In this document: one piece after another, positions 52,300 to 60,949 of the stretch
How positions within the stretch are numbered: position 1 is the stretch's first letter
How the letters are laid out: each line of letters starts with the position of its first letter
Assembly: GCA_900757495.1 (NCBI GenBank)
Contig: CAAENX010000011.1
Location: forward strand, 1 to 64,000
DNA from: an uncultured Collinsella sp.
GTDB lineage: Bacteria > Actinomycetota > Coriobacteriia > Coriobacteriales > Coriobacteriaceae
Length of the DNA stretch: 64,000 bases
Direction of reading: 5' to 3'
The notes under the pieces: model-generated
The model's input: the letters and a program-made list of their open reading frames with translations, nothing else
The model's database searches: none
What the model was told of the DNA's origin: nothing
Program-made: the position numbers and the translations under genes

Positions 52300-52797
52300 C
52301 TAGCGCTCGCGCGCGACGATGAGTTGGTCCATCTCCTCGACATGCTCGCCAACGGAGCCTTTGATGCTCGAGAACTCAACGGAGTTGCACACCAAGATGG
52401 GAACCGTCACATCGTAACCCTCGGCAGCAATTGCCTCGCGATCGAACTCGATGAGCACATCGCCCTTATGGACGATGTCGCCCACTTGCGCATGTACAGT
52501 AAAGTGCTTGCCCTCAAGCTGAACAGTGTCCAAACCAACGTGGATGAGCACGTCTAGGCCATCGACCGTGTTAAGCGCAACGGCATGACCCGTGGGAAAA
52601 ATCGCCTCGACCTTGGCGTCTGCCGGCGCAATCACACGCGTGCCGGTAGGCTGAATCGCCACGCCCTGGCCCAAAAGGCCGGTGGCAAATGTCTGATTAT
52701 TGACCTCAGACAACGGAATGACGTCGCCCGAGATGGGAGCATCCAGCGTAAGGACTCGACCACGCATACCAAAAGACCTTAGGACTTTAGTGAACAT
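52300..52797 (-). CDS. PTS glucose-type EIIA protein
   Basis: A 165-residue EIIA-Glc domain: SGDVIPLSEVNNQTFATGLL, GHAVALNTVDGLDVLIHVGL with the phospho-His in IHVGLDTVQL, and GDVLIEFD. No EIIB or EIIC is fused. It can serve permeases without their own EIIA, such as the EIICB at 23291-24901, and may have signalling roles. ATG 52797 is preceded by GAGGGGGAGC. Confidence 0.88.
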   Translation of the reverse strand: MFTKVLRSFGMRGRVLTLDAPISGDVIPLSEVNNQTFATGLLGQGVAIQPTGTRVIAPADAKVEAIFPTGHAVALNTVDGLDVLIHVGLDTVQLEGKHFTVHAQVGDIVHKGDVLIEFDREAIAAEGYDVTVPILVCNSVEFSSIKGSVGEHVEEMDQLIVARER

Positions 52798-52864
52798 GCT
52801 CCCCCTCGGACATACCAATCAAAATAGCCTTAACAGTTTACCACTTGGCACCCGTTTTTGACCA

Positions 52865-54202
52865 TTAGGGAAGTTCGCGCTTGACAACCTCGACGATGTC
52901 GTCGACGACGCGCTGGGTCAGCTCGTGCGTCTCCGCCTCGGCCATAACGCGAACCAGCGGCTCGGTACCGCTCGGGCGCACCAAGATGCGGCCGCGACCG
53001 TTGAGTTCCTTCTCGGCGGCAGCGACGGCGTCCCAAATGGGCTGGCAATCGTCCAGGCCGGCCTTGTTGTCGGAATGCACGTTGACGAGTACCTGCGGGT
53101 ACTTCTTCATGATGCCGGCAAGGTCGGTGAGGGTGCGGCCGGTGCGCTTGAGCACGGCCAGCAGCTGCAGAGCTGTCACCAGACCGTCACCGGTGGTGTT
53201 GTGCTCCAGGAAGATGATGTGGCCGGACTGCTCGCCACCGATGACGGCGCCATCCGCGAGCATGCGCTCAAGAACATAGCGGTCGCCCACGGCGGTCTGG
53301 ACCATGTCGAAGCCCTGCTCCTTCATTGCGATGGAGAAGCCCAGGTTGCACATAACGGTCGAGACGATCTCGGAATTGGCGAGCTTGCCGCGAGCGGCCA
53401 GGTCGGAGCCGCAGATGGCAAGAATGTAGTCGCCATCGATCTCGTTGCCCTCGCTGTCCACGAACAACACGCGATCGGCGTCGCCGTCGTGGGCCAGGCC
53501 GATGTCGGCGTGGGTGCGCAGCACGAGCTCGCGCAGGGGCTCAAGGTGCGTAGAGCCGCACTCAACGTTAATGTCGGTGCCGCAGTAATCGGTGTTGATG
53601 GCATGAACCGTGGCGCCTAGGCGCTGCAGCGCGGCGGGCGTGGTCTGGCAGGAAGCACCGTGGCCGCAGTCGACGGCAACAACCAGGCCATCGAGCTTAA
53701 GGCCGTCGAGCGTGCTGATGGCATGATCGACATAGGCCTTGCGGGCGTCTTTCATCTTGATGATATGACCCACACCGGCGCCGGTCGGCAGCGTGTCGGC
53801 AGCCATGGCCTCCTCGGACATGACCCAGGCGCTGATCTCTTCCTCGACAGCATCGGGAAGCTTCATGCCCTTGCGGCTAAAGAACTTGATGCCGTTGAAC
53901 TCCGGCGGATTGTGCGAAGCGGAGATGACGATGCCGCCGTCGAGCTCGTTTTGGACGGTGAGCAGCGCCACGGCCGGCGTAGGGATAACGCCGCAGCAAT
54001 GCGGACGGCCGCCCTCTGCCATAATGCCAGCGGTCAGAGCACTCTCGAGCATGGTACCCGAAAGACGCGTGTCGCGGCCGATGCAGATGTCCGGGCCAAG
54101 GAACTTGGTCGCCGCGCGGCCCAGGCGAAACGCGAGGTCGCACGAGAGGTCGGCGTTGGCGACGCCACGGACGCCATCGGTACCGAAGATGTTCTGGGGC
54201 AT
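52865..54202 (-). CDS. glmM: Phosphoglucosamine mutase
   Basis: A 445-residue alpha-D-phosphohexomutase making GlcN1P for peptidoglycan. IFGTDGVRGVAN at the N-terminus, the phosphoserine loop in VISASHNPPEFNG, metal loop DGDADR and phosphate loop RPSGTEPLVRVMAE. AAGGAGCG precedes ATG 54202. It lies near nagB, which works in the opposite direction. Confidence 0.95.
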   Translation of the reverse strand: MPQNIFGTDGVRGVANADLSCDLAFRLGRAATKFLGPDICIGRDTRLSGTMLESALTAGIMAEGGRPHCCGVIPTPAVALLTVQNELDGGIVISASHNPPEFNGIKFFSRKGMKLPDAVEEEISAWVMSEEAMAADTLPTGAGVGHIIKMKDARKAYVDHAISTLDGLKLDGLVVAVDCGHGASCQTTPAALQRLGATVHAINTDYCGTDINVECGSTHLEPLRELVLRTHADIGLAHDGDADRVLFVDSEGNEIDGDYILAICGSDLAARGKLANSEIVSTVMCNLGFSIAMKEQGFDMVQTAVGDRYVLERMLADGAVIGGEQSGHIIFLEHNTTGDGLVTALQLLAVLKRTGRTLTDLAGIMKKYPQVLVNVHSDNKAGLDDCQPIWDAVAAAEKELNGRGRILVRPSGTEPLVRVMAEAETHELTQRVVDDIVEVVKRELP

Positions 54203-54260
54203 AGGATCGCTCCTTCCCAAGTGGGCAAAACGAAGCCGCCCACCCTAGTCGAAAAGAAAA

Positions 54261-54292
54261 GCGGGACCCACCGAGCAGTCGGTAGGCCCCGC
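54261..54292 (-). terminator. rplM-rpsI operon terminator
   Basis: GCGGGaCC.ACCGA / TCGGT.GGcCCCGC stem and TTTTCTTTTC on the minus strand. Confidence 0.8.
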
Positions 54293-54324
54293 TTGTACAT
54301 TGTATCTCGTAAGGAGATAAAACC

Positions 54325-54720
<396 letters not shown>

Positions 54721-54722
54721 CT

Positions 54723-55166
54723 TTAAGCCTCCAGCTCAATCTTCGTGGGGTTCTGGGCAGCGTGCGGATGCTCGGCACCAGCGTAGACCTTAAGCTTGGT
54801 CATCTGGGCACGGCCGAGGGTGGTCTTGGGCAGCATGCCGCGAACGGCGCGCTCGATGACCTTCTCCGGGTGCTTCTCCATAGCCTGGCGGAAGCTCTCA
54901 GCCTTGAGGCCGCCGTTGTAGCCGCTGTGGCGATAATAGGTCTTCGTGTCGGCCTTGTTGCCGGTAAGCTGGACCTTATCGGCGTTGATGACGACAACGA
55001 AGTCGCCGCAGTCGCTGTTGGGCGTGAACTGGGGCTTGTTCTTACCGCGCAGGATCATTGCGATCTGGGTGGCAAGACGGCCCAGGACAGCACCATCGGC
55101 GTCGACGAGAACCCAGTTGCGCTGGACCTCGCCCTGCTTGGCGTAGTGAGTCGATTTCGAAATCAC
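54723..55166 (-). CDS. rplM: 50S ribosomal protein L13
   Basis: 147 residues; [40 protein letters not shown] and [20 protein letters not shown] are typical. First gene of the rplM-rpsI operon; a ~150-bp leader precedes it. Confidence 0.96.
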   Translation of the reverse strand: MISKSTHYAKQGEVQRNWVLVDADGAVLGRLATQIAMILRGKNKPQFTPNSDCGDFVVVINADKVQLTGNKADTKTYYRHSGYNGGLKAESFRQAMEKHPEKVIERAVRGMLPKTTLGRAQMTKLKVYAGAEHPHAAQNPTKIELEA

Positions 55167-55323
55167 TTAGACTCCTCCATGTACAGTACGTGTTGTTACA
55201 GAGATTCACGGGGCTCTGCAAGTAACCCGTCCATATTACCCCGCTCGCCGCCCGAGTCAACAGGTATTTTGGCTCCGACCAGAGTTTCTGCACATGTCAT
55301 CCATGGGTCATGACGTCGCGACA

Positions 55324-56202
55324 CTAGCGCTCGACAAATGCCTCGATATCACTCAGTAGGCGCTTTGCCTCCTGGCGGCCCTGAATATACAGGTCGAGGA
55401 GCTTTGCCGGATCATGCTCAACGTGACCGACCTCGACCGGCTTTTGTGGAGCAACGACCAGCGCGCGGCCCTCGCGCTCATACTTCCACAGATGCATGCG
55501 CTGGATGTTATAGCGGTCGTGGCGCGTCTCGATAGCCTCAAGCAGGTAGGGGTAGTCGGCATAGCGAGCGCGTGCGGCGGGCATAAACTCGTAGGGCTTT
55601 TTCTCGTACGAGCGATCCTGCGTGACAATGACGACTGCACGGTCGAAGCCGGCCTCCTCCAGCACGTGCTCGATGGGGACCGAATCGGCTACGCCGCCGT
55701 CGACGTATTTGTGCCCATCGATCTCGACCGGCGGCGTCACCAGCGGCAGCGACGTCGAGGCGCGCACGGCATCGAGGTCGAGCACGGCGCTTTTGACCGG
55801 CAGGTATGCAGCGGTTCCAAAGAGCATGTCCGTCGCGACGGCGTACATCTCGATGGGGCTCGCGTCGAACGTCTCGTTGTCAAAGGGATCCAGGCGGTCC
55901 TGGACATCGTTGAAGATAAAGTCATAACCCACAATAGAACCCGTGGACGCAAACGATGCGGCGCCCATGAAGCGGTTGTCGTTGCAGAAAGCCAGGTTGA
56001 TGCGGTTGGCACGGCCGATCTGGTGCGACTTGTAGTTCACGCCGTTGAGAGCGCCGGCCGATACGCCATATACCGCTGGAATCTCGACACCGGCCTCCAT
56101 GAGAACGTCGAGCACGCCTGCGGTAAATTGCCCGCGGAAGCTGCCGCCCTCCAAAACGAGCGCGACCTTACCGGCGTTCTTTGCCTTATCTTCTGCAGTC
56201 AT
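55324..56202 (-). CDS. Patatin-like phospholipase
   Basis: A 292-residue protein of the RssA/YjjU group: oxyanion loop LVLEGGSFRGQFTAGVLD, nucleophile Ser in VYGVSAGALNG (GxSxG) and catalytic Asp in YVDGGVADSVPI. No signal peptide. Predicted to cleave acyl groups from membrane lipids; substrate unproven. Confidence 0.85.
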   Translation of the reverse strand: MTAEDKAKNAGKVALVLEGGSFRGQFTAGVLDVLMEAGVEIPAVYGVSAGALNGVNYKSHQIGRANRINLAFCNDNRFMGAASFASTGSIVGYDFIFNDVQDRLDPFDNETFDASPIEMYAVATDMLFGTAAYLPVKSAVLDLDAVRASTSLPLVTPPVEIDGHKYVDGGVADSVPIEHVLEEAGFDRAVVIVTQDRSYEKKPYEFMPAARARYADYPYLLEAIETRHDRYNIQRMHLWKYEREGRALVVAPQKPVEVGHVEHDPAKLLDLYIQGRQEAKRLLSDIEAFVER

Positions 56203-56755
56203 GTTGACCTCCTGCGATTGCGTTTTGGCTTTCTTCTACCCAGTTTTGAGATGGAGAGCGCACGGGTTTTGGAGTTGAGGAGATGGAGCGGAAAGCGCGC
56301 CCCAGTTTGAGGCGGGATTCCGGGATGAACTTTCCGCTTGGACCGCCGTTGGGAAAGCGTGTCCCGTTCTGAGCGCGGATTCCGGGATGGATTTTCCGCC
56401 TGGGCCGCCGTTAGGAAAGCGCGTCCCACCCTACGTTGCCGTAGCGTTTGCTTAACGCCCGCGCCCTGCACAGAGTTCGATTCTCCGCGGGTTTGGGGTT
56501 CCGTTGATGCGGCGCATGGCCGGCTGAGATTCGATAACATCGCATCCATATTGGGCTGATAGTTTGCGCGGAGAATCCGCGTATTTGCTTCGCAAATCCG
56601 CGCCGGCTTCGGCCGGCTGCCGCCGCCCTCGCCCGCGGGCTACAAACGCTTCGCGTTTGCTTAACGCCAGCGCCCTGCATAGAGTTCGATTCTCCGCGGT
56701 ATCCATATGTAATAAAAAGGCAGGTAGAGACACTTCTCTACCTGCCTGTTACGTA
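56203..56755. repeat. Repeat-rich intergenic stretch next to ssrA
   Basis: Tandem 62-bp units start with GGAAAGCG at 56290, 56352 and 56414 (third partial). A 47-bp sequence occurs at 56444-56490 and 56653-56699 with two mismatches; it ends AGAGTTCGATTCTCCGCGG, sharing AGTTCGATTCTCCGCG with the tmRNA 3' end but in the opposite orientation. Open frames here are artefacts of tRNA-like sequence. No gene supported. Confidence 0.6.
56718..56747 (-). terminator. ssrA terminator
   Basis: Perfect 13-bp arms AGGCAGGTAGAGA / TCTCTACCTGCCT with TTTTTATT on the minus strand. Confidence 0.88.
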
Positions 56756-57119
56756 TGGTGGAGGCGCGGAGAATCGAACTCCGGTCCACGAAAGCCCCCT
56801 GATTGGCATCTCCAAGCTCAGTCGCTGGTTTTGTCTCGGACGCTTTGCGCGCAGCGACACGCTCGCGGCGTCCTAACCGGCTCGGTCTTAGCCTGCGCCA
56901 TACCGATTACGTGCGCAGGAGCATTCCCCTAAAATGACGTCGCGCCGGTGTCGGGGAAATCACCGGGTTGACGCGCCGCTATAAACTAAGCAGCGAGAGC
57001 CATAGGCTCAAAAGAAGAGTTGTTGTCAATTCAATTTGACGGTACCCCTGTTTAACGAGGCGAGGAGACCTCGGCTTGCTTCCTCTCTCAGAGCTATCGT
57101 GTCGAAACCAGTCGCCCCC
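56756..57119 (-). ncRNA. ssrA: tmRNA
   Basis: Rescues stalled ribosomes. The 5' end GGGGGCGACTGGTTTCGACA pairs with CGCCTCC near the 3' end; T-arm GGAGTTCGATTCTCC and encoded CCA are present. The tag frame reads DNNSSFEPMALAA then TAG (after the resume Ala), with the expected LAA degron-type end. Length 364 nt. Confidence 0.93.
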
Positions 57120-57358
57120 GAATGTCGGGAAAGTCTGGATGGCATTGGGCACGCAAGCACCCAACACCCGTCGACTTTTCAAGGAGCATGCAGGGCGAGC
57201 CCCGCCTGTGGAGTGTTATCTTACCACGTTCTGAAAGCGGACAGCTGTTCTATGCACGAGCTGTGAAGACCCCAATGTGCGCCGCACTTCGCACTTTTGC
57301 CACCGATCGCGTAACGTATATTTTCGCCAAGCAAAATTGACCCGTCGAAAGGACCGTT

Positions 57359-57793
57359 ATGGATACCAAGCAGCAACTCGTCAATGCCCTCGCAGGCCTG
57401 GGCTCAACCATTACCGAAGCTATGGATGTCATCGAAGGCTTTGTCCCCTGCGGACATCCCGCCCTCACGGTTTCGAACGCACTCGTCGCGCTGGACGCTA
57501 ACGATGATGTGGCTCTCGCCCAGCAGCTTGAGACCGTCGAGGGCTTTATCGACCACGTGAGTGAGAACCGCGGCGTGGCCGCCTACCACGGCATCGAGGT
57601 CGAACTCGCGGGTCCCAAAGCCGATCTGCTCGCAGCAATCCGCGAGGTAGGCGCCCTTATGCAGACCGCAGGCGTCAAGAACACCCAGGTCAACGAGTGG
57701 GTCTACCGCAGTCTGGCAGCACTCGACAGCTCCGACGAAAAGGCAGCCGAGCAGCTCGCAGAAAGTCCCGCCATTAAGGCCGAGCTTTTGTAA
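57359..57793 (+). CDS. Hypothetical helical protein
   Basis: A 144-residue acidic, helical protein beginning MDTKQQLVNALAGLGSTITE. No membrane segment; two Cys-poor halves that look alike in spacing (LSxxIxEAMDVIEGF, VEGFIDHVSEN). GAAAGGACC precedes ATG 57359. Family not recognised. Confidence 0.6.
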   Translation: MDTKQQLVNALAGLGSTITEAMDVIEGFVPCGHPALTVSNALVALDANDDVALAQQLETVEGFIDHVSENRGVAAYHGIEVELAGPKADLLAAIREVGALMQTAGVKNTQVNEWVYRSLAALDSSDEKAAEQLAESPAIKAELL

Positions 57794-57851
57794 ATAGAAG
57801 GCGCGGGTCCCTTGGCGCATCGTCGTCCAAGAGGCCCACAAACAGTTCGCG

Positions 57852-58346
57852 TCAACCGATAGCCGCGCCGCCGCGTTCGGCCAAAGCCAGAATCGGCATC
57901 ATTTGGCGCGGGGTCTTTGCTGCAAGATCGGCATGTTCGAGCAGTTTGCGATCGTTGGTCACCAAGTAATCGACCTGCGCGCGCTTGCTCGCGGCGAGCA
58001 CCAAGTTGTCTTCGTAATCGCGATGGAGCGCTAAGTATTTGTCGGCCAGCCAAAGGTCCGACGCATCTGCGCCCACGGCCGTGGCGTTTTCGGTCATGTT
58101 CCGAACAAACGCCAGCGCCGCATCGCCAATCGCGCGGGCAGAAGCCTCGCCGAGCGCTCCCCCGCTGGCAAGAACGCTGCGCTTCAGTTCGTGCTGTACA
58201 ACATACAGTACGTCCTTGGCGATATGCACCGGAAAGAACAGCAATGCCCCCGCCTCCGTCGCCTGCCCAATAAACGCGCGTGCGGCAAGCGACTCGGCAT
58301 GGTCGGCGCAAAACGAATCAACCCATACGTTGGCATCCAAACGCAA
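57852..58346 (-). CDS. PIN-domain protein
   Basis: About 164 residues with PIN acidic residues: D4 in LRLDANVWVDS, E in the middle, and DYEDNLVLAASKRAQVDYLV then TNDRKLL. Such proteins are toxin-type ribonucleases (VapC-like), but no antitoxin is adjacent. The start is uncertain: the longer frame is just the terminator of the upstream ATPase gene, and the best remaining codon is TTG 58346, inside that terminator's T-run, with no clear ribosome binding site. Confidence 0.6.
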   Translation of the reverse strand: MRLDANVWVDSFCADHAESLAARAFIGQATEAGALLFFPVHIAKDVLYVVQHELKRSVLASGGALGEASARAIGDAALAFVRNMTENATAVGADASDLWLADKYLALHRDYEDNLVLAASKRAQVDYLVTNDRKLLEHADLAAKTPRQMMPILALAERGGAAIG

Positions 58347-58348
58347 AA

Positions 58349-58390
58349 GGCCTGCGCCCGGACGACACCGATGCCGTCTGGGCGCAGGCC
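58349..58390 (-). terminator. P-type ATPase terminator
   Basis: GGCCTGCGCCC / GGGCGCAGGCC arms with GACG/CGTC inside, followed by TTTTGCGTTT on the minus strand. Confidence 0.78.
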
Positions 58391-58414
58391 AGATAACGTG
58401 GGCGAACACGTCTG

Positions 58415-60490
58415 CTAACGCAGGTAAGCCTTCGCGTTGCTCAAGCTGTAGGCAATCGTCGAGCCGTTGTGCAGCAGCGACGACGCCTGCGGGGTAATCG
58501 TGCCGGTAATGCCCAGTGCCAAGAGTGCTGAGTTGGTGAGCATCACCTTAGAATAGGAGCTCGTCAGACGATCAATGAGGCCCTGGCTCATGCGGCGCAG
58601 ACGCACAATCGCGGCCAGATCCGTATCGGTCAGGATGATATCGGCGACCTCCTTGGCGATGTCGCTTCCACCGCCCATCGCCAAGCCCACGTCGGCCAAA
58701 CCGAGCGCCGGCGAATCGTTGACGCCGTCGCCCACCATGGCAACATGGCGCCCCTCGCTCTTAATGCGCTCCACATAGGCGTACTTGTCCTCGGGCAGCA
58801 ATTCGGCCTTAAACTCGTCGACACCCGCCTCGTGCGCAATGCGCTCGGCCGTGCGCTCCGAATCGCCCGTAAGCATAACGACATGCTTGACGCCCAGCGC
58901 ATGCAGGTCGGCGATGGCCTCACGAACCCCGGGCTTGAGCGGATCCTCGATTCCGAGCACGCCGACGACCGTGCCGTCGACCGCCAGATACAGCGGCGAC
59001 AGGCCCTGCATCTGGGACTCGATTTGCTCCTTAATGTCGGACTCGAGCTGCGCGCTCTCGTCCTCAAACACAAAGTGTGCCGAGCCGATAATCGCGCGAC
59101 GCCCCTCGATGGACGAAGCGATGCCGTGTGCCACGATGTACTCGACGGCGGCATGGCGCTCGCGGTGCTCGAGCCCGCGCTCGCGGGCAGCGTTGACCAC
59201 GGCACGCGCCACCGGATGCGGAAAATGCTCCTCCAAGCAAGCGGAAAGGCGCAGGACCTCGTCCTTACTCCAGCCATCGGTCGTCAGCACGCAAGCCAGG
59301 CGCGGCTGCGCCTCGGTGAGCGTGCCGGTCTTATCAAACACAATGGTGTCGGCCTTGGCAAACGACTCAAAGTACTTCGCGCCCTTGACCATGACGCCCA
59401 TCTTGGCAGCATCGCTCATAGCGGTCATGACGGCAACGGAACCCGTGAGCTTGAGTGCGCACGAGTAGTCGACCATCAGTGCCGCCGAGGTCTTGATGAG
59501 GCTGCGGGTAGTAAGCGCAACTAGGCCCGCGAGCAGGAAGTTCCACGGGACGATCTTGTTGGCAAGGTCCTCCATATGCGACTGGCCCTCGGACTTGAGC
59601 GAGTCGGCCGTCTGCACGAGCGAGACGATTGAGCGCAGTTTGGTTTGCGCCGTATTGGCGCGCACGCGCACCAAGATGCCGCCGTCTTCCACGACGGTAC
59701 CGGCGAACACGTCGTCGCCCACGCTGCGCTCGACGGCCAGCGGCTCGCCGGTCAGGGTCGCCTGGTTGACCATAGCGCTCCCCTGCTCGACAACACCGTC
59801 GATGCAGATGGACATGCCGGTGCGCACGGCGACCAGATCGCCGGGCTCAAGCTCGGTCGCGGCAACGCTTACCTCGGTGTCGCCGACAACCTTTTGCGCC
59901 TTGTCGGGCACATCGAGCAGCGAGTTGATGAGCTCGTTTTCACTCATGGCGCGGGTGTAGTCCTCGAGCAGCTCGCCCACGTTGAGCAGGAACATCGTCT
60001 GGCCCGCGGTGTCGACATCACGCTTGACGAACGAAATGCCGATGGCCGAAGCGTCGAGCACGGGAACGGTCAGGCGCGGCTGCGCGAGCTCACGGAGGGC
60101 GGCGCGCAAAAAAGTCATGTAACCGGCCACGACAAACACCGCACGCAGGGGCGTGGGCAAAAACCAGCGACGTGCGTAGTGGGCGCCGACAAGTGTGGCA
60201 AGATCCATGACGAGCTTGTGCTTGCGCGGCTCGAGTTGTATCACGTAGCCCGTCTTTGCGTCGGCAATGGCCTGAGCGTCGAGCGCACCGACGGCGGCCA
60301 GCACGGCATCGCGTCGCGGCTCGTCGTACTCCAGCGCCATCTGGCCAATGCGGCCATACACGCGCACCTTGCGCACGCCGTCGATGTCGCCACCAAGCTT
60401 AAGAAGCGCATCGAGATCGCTCTCTGGCACAGGACCCGCCAACTGGAGGCGGGTCCTGCCGGGGATCTCGCTGATAATCGAGAATCTCAT
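58415..60490 (-). CDS. Heavy-metal translocating P-type ATPase
   Basis: A 691-residue P1B ATPase. The N-terminus MRFSIISEIPGRTRLQLAGP is an HMA-like domain without the CxxC metal site. TGEP (actuator), DKTGTLT (phosphorylation) and GDGVNDSPAL (hinge) are intact. The membrane motif that is usually CPC reads YSC (VDYSCALKLTGS), as in some Mn/Fe-exporting groups, so copper is unlikely. A DtxR-like box upstream also points to Mn or Fe. Metal specificity is inference. Confidence 0.85.
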   Translation of the reverse strand: MRFSIISEIPGRTRLQLAGPVPESDLDALLKLGGDIDGVRKVRVYGRIGQMALEYDEPRRDAVLAAVGALDAQAIADAKTGYVIQLEPRKHKLVMDLATLVGAHYARRWFLPTPLRAVFVVAGYMTFLRAALRELAQPRLTVPVLDASAIGISFVKRDVDTAGQTMFLLNVGELLEDYTRAMSENELINSLLDVPDKAQKVVGDTEVSVAATELEPGDLVAVRTGMSICIDGVVEQGSAMVNQATLTGEPLAVERSVGDDVFAGTVVEDGGILVRVRANTAQTKLRSIVSLVQTADSLKSEGQSHMEDLANKIVPWNFLLAGLVALTTRSLIKTSAALMVDYSCALKLTGSVAVMTAMSDAAKMGVMVKGAKYFESFAKADTIVFDKTGTLTEAQPRLACVLTTDGWSKDEVLRLSACLEEHFPHPVARAVVNAARERGLEHRERHAAVEYIVAHGIASSIEGRRAIIGSAHFVFEDESAQLESDIKEQIESQMQGLSPLYLAVDGTVVGVLGIEDPLKPGVREAIADLHALGVKHVVMLTGDSERTAERIAHEAGVDEFKAELLPEDKYAYVERIKSEGRHVAMVGDGVNDSPALGLADVGLAMGGGSDIAKEVADIILTDTDLAAIVRLRRMSQGLIDRLTSSYSKVMLTNSALLALGITGTITPQASSLLHNGSTIAYSLSNAKAYLR

Positions 60491-60508
60491 AGTTTGTGCC
60501 TGGAAGCG

Positions 60509-60754
60509 CTACTCAGCTGCGTTGTCCGCGGCGGCCTCGCTCTGGGTGATGTAAGCAGCCTCGGCAACCATGTCGTCGACATTAGCCTTGGCCTGCTCGA
60601 CCATGTCCTGGTAGCCGTTCTTGATGCGCATACCGCACGCAATACCCTGCACGCAGGCATTCTTGACCGGAGCGCTGGTAAGCAGCTTGATGCCGGCCGT
60701 GCCAAGCAGAAAACCGCCACCAACAAGCAGGGTGTTAAACGTCGACTTCTTCAT
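60509..60754 (-). CDS. Small DUF6110-like membrane-anchored protein
   Basis: An 81-residue protein: MKKSTFNTLLVGGGFLLGTA forms one membrane helix, then VKNACVQGIACGMRIKNGYQ and an acidic tail. Such proteins are typically encoded next to metal P-type ATPases; here 18 bp upstream of one. The two cytoplasmic Cys could hand over metal. AAAGGGAGAAGC precedes ATG 60754. Confidence 0.65.
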   Translation of the reverse strand: MKKSTFNTLLVGGGFLLGTAGIKLLTSAPVKNACVQGIACGMRIKNGYQDMVEQAKANVDDMVAEAAYITQSEAAADNAAE

Positions 60755-60863
60755 GTTGCTTCTCCCTTTTGCCGCATGGGGCGCGGCATGGTGCCTTAGC
60801 ACCCGAGTTCATCAGTTAGCTCGAGCACGCTTTTGAAATACCTTAATTCTATCTAACTATCTA

Positions 60864-60881
60864 GGTCAGCCATGGCTAACC
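60864..60881. promoter_or_regulatory. DtxR/MntR-like operator
   Basis: GGTCAGCCATGGCTAACC, an 18-bp palindrome with one mismatched pair, within TAGGTcAGCC..GGCTAACCTTT, similar to the DtxR/IdeR consensus TTAGGTTAGSCTAACCTAA. It lies 110 bp upstream of the DUF6110-like gene. Confidence 0.5.
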
Positions 60882-60949
60882 TTTTGAAAATTAACGATGC
60901 GGAGTAACCGATTGTCAATGTGACAAAGGGACTGTTCCTTTGCCCCTTC

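Noticed and set aside
56452..56733. Frame containing AENRTLCRALALSKREA
   Set aside because: Derived from the tmRNA-like repeats; no protein family, no ribosome binding site.
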